This document shows positions 6,028-14,652 of a stretch of 32,886 nucleotides of DNA, in pieces. The translations under genes and the position numbers were made by a program. Below the pieces are notes generated by a model. It was not told the DNA's origin and searched no databases. It saw only the letters and a list, made by a program, of their open reading frames with translations. Position 1 is the first letter of the stretch. Each line of letters opens with the position of its first letter. The stretch covers positions 1 to 32,886 of the forward strand of contig JAFTYF010000049.1 of NCBI GenBank assembly GCA_017461395.1, written 5' to 3'. Source of the stretch: Ruminococcus sp. (lineage in GTDB: Bacteria; Bacillota; Clostridia; Oscillospirales; Ruminococcaceae).

Positions 6028-8484
6028 ATGAATTTATCAATGAAATGGCTTAACGACTACGTTAAAGCCGATATGCCGATAAAAGATTACTGCCACGCTC
6101 TTACAATGAGCGGCTCTAAGGTTGAGGGCTATGAGATCGAGGGAAAAGAAATTTCCAACGTTGTTGTTGGTAAGATCCTCTCCGTTGTTCCTCACGAAAA
6201 TTCCGACCACCTCGTTGTTTGTCAGGTTGAAGTCGGCAAGGATGCTCCCATTCAGATCGTTACAGGAGCTTCAAACGTAAATGCCGGTGATATCATCCCC
6301 GTTGCACTTGACGGCTCAACTCTCCCCGGCGGAATCAAAATCAAAAAGGGCAAGCTCCGTGGTGTTGAATCCAACGGTATGCTCTGCTCACTCGGCGAGC
6401 TTGGTCTCGACAAGAGAGATTTCCCGTACGCTATCGAGGACGGAATCTTCATCATGCAGGAGGACTGCGAGATCGGTCAGGACATCCAGTCCGCTATCGG
6501 TCTCAATGATACCTCCGTTGAATTTGAAATTACTTCCAACCGCCCTGACTGTCTCAGCGTTACAGGTCTTGCAAGAGAAACTGCTGCAACTTTTGATCTT
6601 GCACTGAATATTCCTGAACCCTCATTCAAGGGCGTTGACGGCGATATAAATGAACTCCTCAAGGTTGATATCATCAACACAGATAAGTGCAAGCGTTACT
6701 GTGCCGGTATCGTAAAGAACGTAAAAATTGAGCCTTCTCCCAGATGGATGAGAGAGCGTCTCCGTGCAAGCGGTGTTCGTCCTATCAACAATTTCGTTGA
6801 TATCACAAACTACGTTATGCTTGAATACGGTCAGCCTATGCACGCATTCGATCTCCGCTATGTTGAAGGCGCACACATCAACGTAAGAAACGCTGTAAAC
6901 GGCGAAAAAATCATGACTCTTGACGGCGTTGAGAGAGAGCTTTCCGACGATATGCTCGTTATCGCTGACGAAAAGAAGCCCGTTGCTGTTGCCGGCGTTA
7001 TGGGCGGTGAATACAGTGGTATCATGGATGATACTACAACTGTTGTATTTGAGTCTGCTTACTTTGAGCCCTCACAGGTTCGCCGTACATCAAAGGCTCT
7101 GAAGCTCAAGTCTGACGCTTCTTCAAGATACGAAAAAGGCGTTGATCCGCTTATCAGCATGGTTTGCCTTAAAAGAGCATTCCAGCTCGTTGAGGAGCTT
7201 GGCGCCGGTGAAGTTCTCAGCACTGTTATCGACTGCGATCACTCCGACTATGTTCCCTCTGAGGTAGAATTCAACCCCGAGTGGATCAACAATTTCCTCG
7301 GAACTGATATCTCCGACGCTGATATGAAGGATTACCTCGGACGTCTTGGTTTCACATTCGCAGACGGAAAGACAGTTGCTCCCTCATTCAGAATTGACAT
7401 CGGCTGCAAAGCAGATATTGCTGAGGAAGTTGCAAGAATCTATGGCTACAACAACATCCCCTCCAGTGATTTCAGAGGTGTTGCAAAGGCTGAATTCACT
7501 GAGGAGCAGAAGTTCGTCCGCACTCTCAGAAATGCTGCTGTTTCTCTCGGCGGCTACGAAATTGCAACATACTCTTTCGTTTCTCCCAAATATTTTGACA
7601 AGATCAGACTTCCTGAAAACAGTGAGCTCCGCAAGGTTGTAAAGATCGTTAATCCTCTCGGCGAGGATACAAGCGTTATGAGAACTACTACTATCCCCTC
7701 AATGCTTGATGTACTCTCTTTCAACTACAACAACAGAAATGAAAAAGCTTGTCTTTTTGAGATTTCTAAAGAATACATTCCCGCTAAGGAAGAAAAGCCC
7801 TATATCAACGGCGATATCCTTGCAAGCAGCGGAAACAAAAAGCACCGCTATGAATATTCACTCCCTGATGAGCCGCAGAAGCTTACTATCGGTATGTACG
7901 GCGGAGATGCTGATTTCTACACATTAAAGGGTATGATCGAACAGCTTCTTGATGAAATCGGCATCAGCGATGTTGACTACGTCCGTGCCGGAGACAGCAA
8001 TGCTTCCGATGAAAAATATGCTCTCCATCCCGGAAGAAGCGCTGTTATCCTCAAGGATGATGTAATTCTCGGTATCATGGGCGAAGTTCATCCTGAGGTT
8101 CAGGATACCTACAAGCTCGGCACAAAGACTTACGTTGCAAAGCTTAATATCGCTGAGCTTATGTCTGTTGCTGCTGGAAAGATCACTTATCAGCCGCTGC
8201 CGAAATTCCCTGCTACTACAAGAGATCTCAGCCTTATCTGCGACGATGAGATTCCTGTTGCTGAACTTGAAAAGGCTATCAAGGGCGCTGTAGGAAAGAT
8301 TCTTGAAAAGGTAACACTCTTTGACGTATACAAGGGAAAGCAGATCGAGGACGGCAAAAAGAGCGTATCATACTCCATTTCCATGCGTTCACACGAGGGA
8401 ACTCTCACTGATGAACAGGCTGACGGAGCTATGAAGCGTGTCCTCAAGGCACTTTCTGCTCTCGGCGCTGAGCTGCGCGGTTAA
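6028..8484 (+). CDS. pheT: Phenylalanine--tRNA ligase beta subunit
   Basis: 818 residues, normal for the long bacterial form. Domains in order: N-terminal EMAP-like tRNA-binding OB fold (about 40-150, with IVTGASNVNAGDIIPVA and GMLCSLGELGL), B3/B4 editing domain (about 210-385, including DITNYVMLEYGQPMHAFD), B5 DNA-binding-like domain (about 400-475), the catalytic-like core with EEVARIYGYNNIPS, and a C-terminal FDX-ACB anticodon-binding domain (about 725-818, starting PLPKFPATTRDLSLIC). It edits Tyr-tRNA-Phe and binds the anticodon as partner of PheS. The ATG at 6028 follows AGAAAGGAAAAAGTT. It is separated from pheS by the 184-residue ORF, an uncommon arrangement. Confidence 0.96.
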   Translation: MNLSMKWLNDYVKADMPIKDYCHALTMSGSKVEGYEIEGKEISNVVVGKILSVVPHENSDHLVVCQVEVGKDAPIQIVTGASNVNAGDIIPVALDGSTLPGGIKIKKGKLRGVESNGMLCSLGELGLDKRDFPYAIEDGIFIMQEDCEIGQDIQSAIGLNDTSVEFEITSNRPDCLSVTGLARETAATFDLALNIPEPSFKGVDGDINELLKVDIINTDKCKRYCAGIVKNVKIEPSPRWMRERLRASGVRPINNFVDITNYVMLEYGQPMHAFDLRYVEGAHINVRNAVNGEKIMTLDGVERELSDDMLVIADEKKPVAVAGVMGGEYSGIMDDTTTVVFESAYFEPSQVRRTSKALKLKSDASSRYEKGVDPLISMVCLKRAFQLVEELGAGEVLSTVIDCDHSDYVPSEVEFNPEWINNFLGTDISDADMKDYLGRLGFTFADGKTVAPSFRIDIGCKADIAEEVARIYGYNNIPSSDFRGVAKAEFTEEQKFVRTLRNAAVSLGGYEIATYSFVSPKYFDKIRLPENSELRKVVKIVNPLGEDTSVMRTTTIPSMLDVLSFNYNNRNEKACLFEISKEYIPAKEEKPYINGDILASSGNKKHRYEYSLPDEPQKLTIGMYGGDADFYTLKGMIEQLLDEIGISDVDYVRAGDSNASDEKYALHPGRSAVILKDDVILGIMGEVHPEVQDTYKLGTKTYVAKLNIAELMSVAAGKITYQPLPKFPATTRDLSLICDDEIPVAELEKAIKGAVGKILEKVTLFDVYKGKQIEDGKKSVSYSISMRSHEGTLTDEQADGAMKRVLKALSALGAELRG

Positions 8485-8511
8485 TCATAATCAACAATAA
8501 CGGAGGAAACA

Positions 8512-9570
8512 ATGGCAGAAAATAAAGAAATTCAGCAAATAATCGAACAGGAGATACGGGAAAGCGATAAGCCCCGCAGATCCTCACGGAAGCGCAAGGA
8601 AAAAAAGCCGAAAAATAAATTCAAGTTTATTGCATTCGTTGAAATGCTGCTGATTATTGTACTTTCCGGCGAGCTTGCGTGGAATGTCTTCCTCCGTGAC
8701 CGTTTTACAGACGATAAAACTGTTCCAGCAAGCACTGACGGTGACTCCCTTGATCCTCAGGTAAGAACACGTCCCGTTATTGAAAAGGAAGAAACTATTT
8801 ATCAGCTTGACGGCAAAAAAATCCTCATGAAGGACGGTGTATACGGGGAGATTTTCTTCCCCGTTTTCGCCGATGTTCCGGCTTGTCAGCTCAATATGGA
8901 TCAGCTTGTCACCAGAAACGGCTACTCTTTCTACACTGAAAATGGAGAAATAACTTCTATCGCCGGCATTGACGTCTCCGAACATCAGGGCGTTATTGAC
9001 TGGCAGAAGGTAAAAGATTCCGGTATCGAATTTGCCATTATCCGTGTAGGATACCGTACCTACGGAGGCGGCGAAATAACTCTTGATACTACTTTTGAGG
9101 ATAATCTCAGAAACGCAGAAAAAGCCGGCATCAAGCTTGGTGTTTATTTCTACTCACAGGCTGTGACTCCGGAGGAAGCTATCGAGGAGGCTGACATCGT
9201 AATCGACGCCATTGAGCCGTATGATATTACATATCCCGTTGTCTTTGACTGGGAGCTGATATACAACGATTCTGCCCGTACTGACAAGGTTTCTGTCGAT
9301 ACTCTCGCTGAATGCTGCATTTCCTTCTGCGAGCGTGTTAAATCTGCCGGATATACTCCTATGATTTATCAGAACAAGAATACTTCAATGTTCAAGCTTG
9401 ATCTCCCGCGGCTTCAGGAATATGATTTCTGGCTGGCAGAATACGACGATAAGCCTACATATTACTACGATTATCAGATGTGGCAGTATACCGCAGCCGG
9501 AAAGGTTCCCGGCATAAACGGCGATGTTGATCTGAATATCTGCTTCAAGGATTACAGCAAATCAGAATAA
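8512..9570 (+). CDS. Membrane-anchored GH25 lysozyme (muramidase)
   Basis: 352 residues. A strongly basic cytoplasmic N-terminus (RRSSRKRKEKKPKNK) leads into one membrane helix at about 38-60, then a linker and small beta region to about 150, then a glycoside hydrolase family 25 domain from GIDVSEHQG (153) to the end. Catalytic candidates are D155, and D246 and E248 in VFDWEL; the motifs FAIIRVGYR, GVYFYSQA and the C-terminal WQYT and DLNICF are also typical. The family cleaves the beta-1,4 bond between MurNAc and GlcNAc; here it should act outside the membrane, tethered as a type II protein. AACGGAGGAAAC precedes the ATG, and it starts 27 bases after pheT, so it is probably the last gene of the T-box operon. 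Confidence 0.9.
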   Translation: MAENKEIQQIIEQEIRESDKPRRSSRKRKEKKPKNKFKFIAFVEMLLIIVLSGELAWNVFLRDRFTDDKTVPASTDGDSLDPQVRTRPVIEKEETIYQLDGKKILMKDGVYGEIFFPVFADVPACQLNMDQLVTRNGYSFYTENGEITSIAGIDVSEHQGVIDWQKVKDSGIEFAIIRVGYRTYGGGEITLDTTFEDNLRNAEKAGIKLGVYFYSQAVTPEEAIEEADIVIDAIEPYDITYPVVFDWELIYNDSARTDKVSVDTLAECCISFCERVKSAGYTPMIYQNKNTSMFKLDLPRLQEYDFWLAEYDDKPTYYYDYQMWQYTAAGKVPGINGDVDLNICFKDYSKSE

Positions 9571-9592
9571 AATTTCATGATAATATAAAAAA

Positions 9593-9636
9593 CCCGTCAG
9601 AACCGTGACATCTCATGGCTTTGACGGGATATTTTT
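9593..9636. terminator. Intrinsic terminator at the end of the pheST-lysozyme operon
   Basis: CCCGTCA (9593-9599) pairs with TGACGGG (9622-9628); inside, CCGTGA and TCATGG extend the stem around a CATC loop. ATATTTTTAT follows on the plus strand, and an A-run before it (AAAAAA, 9587-9592) gives a T-run on the minus strand, so it can also stop the convergent transcript ending at 9635. Confidence 0.8.
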
Positions 9637-10615
9637 ATAAATTATTCTTAACGTAGAGAATATTCATGGAATTAAACTGATATGTTCCATCGCTTTTTTC
9701 CGTAACGTGGAATTCAACAGACTTTGAAACACTCTTTTCCATCCATGACGGTCTTTCATCTATATAGTCCACAGTGATCGTGTAATCGCTTCCGCTTTTT
9801 ACGATCGACTTTATTTCCGGCTCATATGTGAATACTATCGGATGAACTGGCACGTTGTAAACACCCTTTTCAGCGTCATAGTAGAAACGTGATGTCATAG
9901 GTCCGACAGTAGTATGAACGAATTCAGCGTGTTCCTGTCCGAAAAGTGCAACCGCTTCTGCTTCAATATCGTAGGCAGATATGGAAATAACATCTCCTCC
10001 GGCTACATTTACAGGGTATTTTTCAAGCTTTTCATCGTCCATGATAATAGACCACACCGCTGCAGTGATTATCTGCTCAGATGTAAGATCAGCAGGCTTA
10101 TCGAATGACTCGATATCCATTATCACAACGGGATAAACGAGTTCTGTGAAGCCGTCTTTTTTAGCTTCACCGGTAGCAAATCCTCTGATCTTGCCTATGC
10201 CCTTGCTGACAGTCGTAACAATTCCGATAATGGCAAACACCGTAAAAATTACACCTAAAGCTGCAAATATATTTCTTTTGAGCTTCTTTTTCTTCGGCGG
10301 CTTATCTTCGTCAGCCTCTGTTTTTTCTTTTTTGACGTCGATAAGAGTTTCCGGATCTTCATCAAGAATTTTCGTAAGCGCAGAGGTGATTTTTCCTTTT
10401 TTGGATGTATCATTCTGATCAGCCGTTTTTTCTTCTTCCTTATTTTCATTCTCCGGTACTTTTTCCTTCTCGCTGCCGTTCTCAGAAACTTCATCAGCAT
10501 CCTTGGGTTCTTCAATTTCAGCGATAGCATTAGCTGCGTTTTCACGAATATTCTCGATAAGACTGGAAACACCGTCCTGCTGCTCCGGAGCTTCTTCTGC
10601 AATTTCCGGCTGCAC
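9635..10615 (-). CDS. Acidic one-helix membrane protein, C-terminal part (downstream of in-frame stop)
   Basis: 326 residues if begun at the GTG at 10615, but the frame stays open to 10909 with no ATG, GTG or TTG between, and is in register with the upstream ORF ending at 10910. The 98 extra codons are the same acidic and lysine-rich low-complexity type, so this reads as the continuation of one protein. After the disordered region come a KPPKKKKLKRN stop-transfer patch, one membrane helix (IFAALGVIFTVFAIIGIVTTV) at about 117-137, and a 165-residue extracellular domain beginning LVYPVVIMDIESFDKPADLT and ending SMNILYVKNNL. I do not recognise that domain. The GTG has no good ribosome site (GAGGAAA is about 13 bases away), so independent translation is doubtful. 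Confidence 0.6.
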   Translation of the reverse strand: MQPEIAEEAPEQQDGVSSLIENIRENAANAIAEIEEPKDADEVSENGSEKEKVPENENKEEEKTADQNDTSKKGKITSALTKILDEDPETLIDVKKEKTEADEDKPPKKKKLKRNIFAALGVIFTVFAIIGIVTTVSKGIGKIRGFATGEAKKDGFTELVYPVVIMDIESFDKPADLTSEQIITAAVWSIIMDDEKLEKYPVNVAGGDVISISAYDIEAEAVALFGQEHAEFVHTTVGPMTSRFYYDAEKGVYNVPVHPIVFTYEPEIKSIVKSGSDYTITVDYIDERPSWMEKSVSKSVEFHVTEKSDGTYQFNSMNILYVKNNL

Positions 10616-10909
10616 GTCAGCAGCATTTTCCTCAGCAGCAATTTCTTCTCCAATGGGTTCATCTGGAACAGATGTACCATTTATGGCAGCAAGAGCAGCG
10701 TCTATAAGATCGGTAGCCGATTCTCCGCCCTCATTTTCTACCGGCTGTTCCGCATCATTTCCGCTTGTATCGCCGTTGAACAGATCATCTATTTTAGTAT
10801 CAGCAATCTCCTCAGCGTCAAATTTCTTCTCAGTTTTTGCTTCCTCAGAGGAATATTTTTTGCTGCGTTTTGAAGATTTTCCTTTTTTCTTCTTGTTCTC
10901 AGCTGTTTT

Positions 10910-11572
10910 TTATGATTCGCTGTCAGAGTCCGGTTCTTTCTCAGAAACGTTCTCTGTTTCTGGCTTAATTTCCGACAGCTCCGGAACTATCTCTTCAGAA
11001 GCTTTCTCCTGTACGGCAGCAGGCTCAGGAATTGTTTCAGACTCATGTACCTGTTCCAGCTCAGAAACCATCTCTGGTACCGGTATAACCTCCGGCTCTG
11101 GAGTGATCTCCGGCTCAGCAATTACTTCCGGTTCTGGAATTACTTCCGGCTCCGGCTTTGACACTGGAATTACCGCTGTATGATTCATTCTGCGGTTTTC
11201 AGCTCTCAGACGTTCCTGCCGTTTCTGCTCTTCCTCCTGACGGCGAAGTTCTTCATAATCAGGCAGTTCTCCGGTAATAATAACCTTTTTTTTCTGCTTA
11301 GGAACAAGGTCATCACTGATTGGCTTCGGCTCCGGAGCAGACAAAGCTGCTTCCTCTGCCGCTTTGATTTCCTTTTCATCAAGCTCATTCAGAATATTCT
11401 CCGCAAGAGAAGGCTTTTTTTCAACTGTCAGCGCATTGAGAAGATCCTCAACTGACATATTATCGTAAATGCTTTTCGCTTTTTGCGCTTCCGCCTTTGG
11501 CGACAATGTATTTTCAGAACTGCTGCCTCTGAGATTATTGAGCATATCGTCAAGATCTTTTCTGATAGCCAT
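10910..11572 (-). CDS. Acidic low-complexity protein, N-terminal part before the in-frame stop
   Basis: 220 residues from the ATG at 11572, which has GGAGG eight bases upstream; the TTG at 11584 overlaps that site and is unlikely. The first 65 residues are helical (MAIRKDLDDMLNNLRGSS, then SVEDLLNALTVEKKPSLAENILNEL); a charged coiled-coil-like run EELRRQEEEQKRQERLRAENRR sits near 110-135, and then a proline/glutamate repeat. No signal peptide or membrane helix is present before the stop, so alone this would be a soluble disordered fragment. It is the last gene after proA (58-base gap), with no clear promoter of its own. Function unknown. Confidence 0.65.
   Translation of the reverse strand: MAIRKDLDDMLNNLRGSSSENTLSPKAEAQKAKSIYDNMSVEDLLNALTVEKKPSLAENILNELDEKEIKAAEEAALSAPEPKPISDDLVPKQKKKVIITGELPDYEELRRQEEEQKRQERLRAENRRMNHTAVIPVSKPEPEVIPEPEVIAEPEITPEPEVIPVPEMVSELEQVHESETIPEPAAVQEKASEEIVPELSEIKPETENVSEKEPDSDSES
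11085..11156 (-). repeat. Four 18-bp tandem repeats encoding a Pro/Glu hexapeptide
   Basis: Four consecutive 18-base units (11085-11102, 11103-11120, 11121-11138, 11139-11156) differ at a few positions and share TCCGG at the centre. On the minus strand each encodes a variant of PEPEVI. The length keeps the frame, so copy number could change without frameshift. Confidence 0.75.
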
Positions 11573-11630
11573 TACGACCTCCAAAATAATAAAAGTTAAG
11601 GTAAAGTAAAATCAAGTGAAATATACTGAA

Positions 11631-12878
11631 TTATCTTATCTGTCCGTTTCCGTTAATGAGATACTTTGTAGTTGTAAGCTCTTTAAGTCCCATAGGTCCT
11701 CTTGCATGGAGCTTCTGGGTGGAAATTCCTATCTCTGCGCCGAAGCCGAATTCTCCGCCGTCAGTGAATCTTGTTGACGCATTTACATAAACTGCAGCAG
11801 CGTCAACACATCTCTGGAATTTCTCAGCATTTACGATAGAACTTGTAACAATGCACTCAGAATGACGTGTGCTGTATTTTCTTATATGAGCAATAGCCTC
11901 ATCAATGTCATCCACTACCTTAATTGCAATAACATAATCATTGAATTCAGTGGCATACTCTGTCTCTGCAGCCTTTTCAACGTGATCACCGAGAATAGCA
12001 ATAGTTCTGTCGCAGCCGTAAAGCTTTACATCATGTTCCTTGAAGCGTTCTGCAATCATCGGCAGAAATTTTTCTGCAATATCCTTATGAACAAGCAGGC
12101 TTTCGATAGCATTGCATACTGATGGGCGCTGAGTTTTTGCGTTATCGGTTATATCCACAGCCATGTCAAGGTCTGCGGAAGCGTCAACATAAACGTGACA
12201 ATTGCCTGCGCCTGTCTCAATAACAGGAACAGTAGCATTCTTGACTACCGCCTGAATGAGATTTGCGCCGCCTCGCGGAATAATAACATCAACATAACCG
12301 TTAAGGCGCATAAGCTCTGTAGTAGTTTCACGGTCAGTATTTTCCACAACCTGTATCATATCAGCAGGAAGTCCTGCTTCTTCAATTGCCTTACGCATTA
12401 TTTTTCCTAAGCATACGTTGGAATTTATAGCCTCTTTGCCGCCCTTGAGGATAACAACGTTTCCAGCTTTTAAGCAGAGAGCGGCTGCGTCAACTGTAAC
12501 ATTTGGACGTGACTCAAAGATTATACCGATAACTCCGAGAGGTACACGGGTTTTGATTATCTGTAAACCATTGGGGCGATTTCCGCCTCCGACAACTTCG
12601 CCGATAGGATCAGCAAGCGCAATAAGCTCGTCAACGCCCTTTGCAATACTCTCTATACGCTTTTCATCCAATTTAAGTCTGTCCTGCTTTGCTTCGGTCA
12701 TGCCGTTAGCCTTTGCGTTGGCAATATCCTTTGCATTTTCAGCGATTATAAGCTCTTTGTTCTCAATAAGAGCCTTTGAAATTGCCGCAAGAGCTTTATC
12801 CTTTATCGCGCTTGAAGCACCTGCTGCTGCAGCTTCTGCTGCCTTGGCTCTTTTTCCGAGTTCCTCTGTATAACTCAT
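11631..12878 (-). CDS. proA: Gamma-glutamyl phosphate reductase (glutamate-5-semialdehyde dehydrogenase)
   Basis: 415 residues, the standard length. It reduces gamma-glutamyl phosphate with NADPH to glutamate-5-semialdehyde, the second step of proline synthesis, in the cytosol. Family marks include the start MSYTEELGKRAK, RVPLGVIGIIFESRPNVT, LKGGKEAINSN, PRGGANLIQAVV, the active-site Cys in QRPSVCNAIESLLVH, and the C-terminal GEFGFGAEIGISTQKLHARGPMGL. The ATG at 12878 follows AGAGAGGTGACTATA; in-frame codons up to 12947 lie inside the proB end and can be discounted. It starts 16 bases after the proB stop, so the pair is cotranscribed. Confidence 0.96.
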   Translation of the reverse strand: MSYTEELGKRAKAAEAAAAGASSAIKDKALAAISKALIENKELIIAENAKDIANAKANGMTEAKQDRLKLDEKRIESIAKGVDELIALADPIGEVVGGGNRPNGLQIIKTRVPLGVIGIIFESRPNVTVDAAALCLKAGNVVILKGGKEAINSNVCLGKIMRKAIEEAGLPADMIQVVENTDRETTTELMRLNGYVDVIIPRGGANLIQAVVKNATVPVIETGAGNCHVYVDASADLDMAVDITDNAKTQRPSVCNAIESLLVHKDIAEKFLPMIAERFKEHDVKLYGCDRTIAILGDHVEKAAETEYATEFNDYVIAIKVVDDIDEAIAHIRKYSTRHSECIVTSSIVNAEKFQRCVDAAAVYVNASTRFTDGGEFGFGAEIGISTQKLHARGPMGLKELTTTKYLINGNGQIR

Positions 12879-12894
12879 TATAGTCACCTCTCTA

Positions 12895-13689
12895 TTATTT
12901 TTTTGCTTTGAATATGGTTCCGATTTCCTTATTTTCAAAAAGATCATACAGCAGCTCAGGATCTCTTCCGTTCATGATTACCATGTCAATTCCTGCTTCT
13001 GTTGCGATCTTGGCAGCATTGATCTTTGTAGACATTCCGCCCGTTCCCAGACCTGAACCGGCACCGCCAGCCATTTGCTCGATATTAGTAGTGATTTCCT
13101 CAACTACAGAAATAGGCTTTGCATCGGGATTTTTTCTCGGATCATCGTCATAAAGACAATCGATATCCGAAAGTATCAGCAGAAGATCTGCATGAGACAA
13201 TTCTGCAACAAGTGCTGACAGAGAATCGTTTTCTCCGATTTCAAGCTCAAGCTCATCAATGGCGATAGTATCATTTTCGTTCACGATCGGAATAACATCC
13301 ATTCCCACAAGAGTCTCAATAGTATTCTTGAAGTTCTCGCAGTGATTCGTGTTATTTATAATCGTCTTTGTCAGAAGTATCTGTGCGACTGTCACGCTGT
13401 ATTTTGCAAACATATCGTCATAAACGTGCATAAGCTCGCACTGACCGATAGCCGCAACTGCCTGTTTTGCCTTAGTTTCCTTTGGTTTTTCGGGAAGTCC
13501 GAGCTTTCCGGCGCCAAGTCCTACAGCACCGGAGGATACCATGATTATTTCACGTCCTGAGTTGTGCAGATCTGAAATAACCCTGACAAGATTTGTCATT
13601 CTTCTTATATTGAGTTTTCCCGTAGCATGGGCGAGTGTTGATGTGCCCAGTTTTATAACGATTCGTTTTTTTTCAGAAATATTTCTCAT
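12895..13689 (-). CDS. proB: Glutamate 5-kinase, short form without PUA domain
   Basis: 264 residues of amino-acid-kinase fold. It phosphorylates glutamate with ATP to gamma-glutamyl phosphate, the committed step of proline synthesis. Visible motifs: VIKLGTSTL at 11-19 (phosphate loop), IIMVSSGAVGLGAGKLGL, IPIVNENDTIA, LLLILSDIDCLYDDDPRKNP and GTGGMSTKINAA. Many bacterial ProB proteins carry a C-terminal PUA domain and reach about 365 residues; here the protein ends straight after the kinase domain (NKEIGTIFKAKK), a form known from some Firmicutes. Proline feedback probably still works, because its site is in the kinase domain. It lies 12 bases after the upstream dehydrogenase stop and 16 before proA. 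Confidence 0.95.
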   Translation of the reverse strand: MRNISEKKRIVIKLGTSTLAHATGKLNIRRMTNLVRVISDLHNSGREIIMVSSGAVGLGAGKLGLPEKPKETKAKQAVAAIGQCELMHVYDDMFAKYSVTVAQILLTKTIINNTNHCENFKNTIETLVGMDVIPIVNENDTIAIDELELEIGENDSLSALVAELSHADLLLILSDIDCLYDDDPRKNPDAKPISVVEEITTNIEQMAGGAGSGLGTGGMSTKINAAKIATEAGIDMVIMNGRDPELLYDLFENKEIGTIFKAKK

Positions 13690-13701
13690 AAAATGCTTCT
13701 T

Positions 13702-14652
13702 TCAGTTTACTTTATTTGTTGGTATGCCGTTCTGCCATGCCTTTACATTTTCGCAGACTATATCAACAAGGCGCTGTCGTGTTTCAAGGGCAGCCCATGC
13801 AGTATGCGGCGTAATATAGCAGTGTGCAGCGTTTTTAAGAGGTGTATCAGGCGACATAGGTTCCTTGTCCAGAACATCTGCATAAGCCGCAGAAATCATT
13901 CCGGAATCAAGTGCTTCTGCAAGAGCGTTTTCGTCCACTATTCCGCCTCGTGCAGTATTGATAAGCACAGCTGTTTTCTTCATTCTGCCAAGAAGTTCCT
14001 TATTAACGATGCCCTTTGTACTCTCGGTAAGCGGACAGTGAAATGTCAGAACATCGGCTTTTTCTGCAGCTGTATTTACATCCGTCACCTCATATGGAGC
14101 CCCCTCAGGAACTGTTCTTGTGGAAACTACTATATTCATTCCGAAGGCGCTTCCTATCTCAGCGACACGTTTCCCGATTGAACCATATCCAACAATGGAA
14201 AGAGTTTTTCCGGCAAGCTCACCTATCGGCAGCGGAAAATACGAAAATGTTGATGAACGCTCCCATTCACCGTTCTTTACAAGACTATCGTAATCCCTTA
14301 TCCGGCTGAAATGATCAAGAATATAGGCAAAAGTCTGCTGTGCAACGGCATTTGTGGAATACTGTCCGGCATTGCAGACTGTTATTCCCTTTTCGGTTGC
14401 CGCTTCAATATCTACGTTGTTATAACCTGTAGCAAAAAGCCCGATATATTTAAGCTTCGGACAGGAATCCATGACCTCACGGGTTATGAGCGTCTTGTTG
14501 CAGAGTACTATCTCTGCATCACCTATGCGTGAAGCTGTTTCCTCCGGCTTTGTCAGCGGATAAAACTCAATATCGCCGAGCTCCCTGAGCTTTTCCTCAG
14601 GAATATCTCCGCTGAAATTTACTGTAGACCCGTCAGTAATTACGATTTTCAA
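13702..14652 (-). CDS. D-2-hydroxyacid dehydrogenase (glycerate/hydroxypyruvate reductase type)
   Basis: 316 residues. NAD(P)-dependent oxidoreductase of the D-isomer-specific 2-hydroxyacid family; the closest type by motif is glycerate dehydrogenase (hydroxypyruvate to D-glycerate), but substrate cannot be fixed from sequence. The Rossmann loop is VGYGSIG at 154-160; the catalytic trio fits R235 (NTARGG), E264 (LDKEP) and H283 (TPHTAWA). The start is a TTG at 14652 with GGAGG seven bases upstream; the codon overlaps the preceding stop (TTGA), pointing to translational coupling. No serine-pathway partner lies nearby; proB follows after 12 bases. Confidence 0.9.
   Translation of the reverse strand: MKIVITDGSTVNFSGDIPEEKLRELGDIEFYPLTKPEETASRIGDAEIVLCNKTLITREVMDSCPKLKYIGLFATGYNNVDIEAATEKGITVCNAGQYSTNAVAQQTFAYILDHFSRIRDYDSLVKNGEWERSSTFSYFPLPIGELAGKTLSIVGYGSIGKRVAEIGSAFGMNIVVSTRTVPEGAPYEVTDVNTAAEKADVLTFHCPLTESTKGIVNKELLGRMKKTAVLINTARGGIVDENALAEALDSGMISAAYADVLDKEPMSPDTPLKNAAHCYITPHTAWAALETRQRLVDIVCENVKAWQNGIPTNKVN

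Larger units (their letters stand above)
9635..11572 (-). pseudogene. Single long gene interrupted by one in-frame TAA (10910-10912)
   Basis: From the ATG at 11572 to the stop at 9635 the frame is continuous (646 codons) except for one TAA at 10910-10912. Both sides share the same acidic, Pro/Glu/Lys-rich composition, and the downstream part lacks a start codon for 98 codons. A one-base substitution (for example GAA, CAA or AAA to TAA) or a sequencing error is the simplest reading. Because both halves share a frame, an indel is not the cause. The intact product would be a roughly 645-residue cytoplasmic disordered region, single membrane helix and external domain. Stop readthrough is possible but the TAA-A context is not a known efficient one. 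Confidence 0.6.

Noticed and set aside
10503-11183. Long plus-strand ORF rich in Ser and Gly
   Set aside because: It is the mirror of the Glu/Pro-rich coding sequence on the minus strand; no ribosome site, and the minus-strand frame fits the operon.
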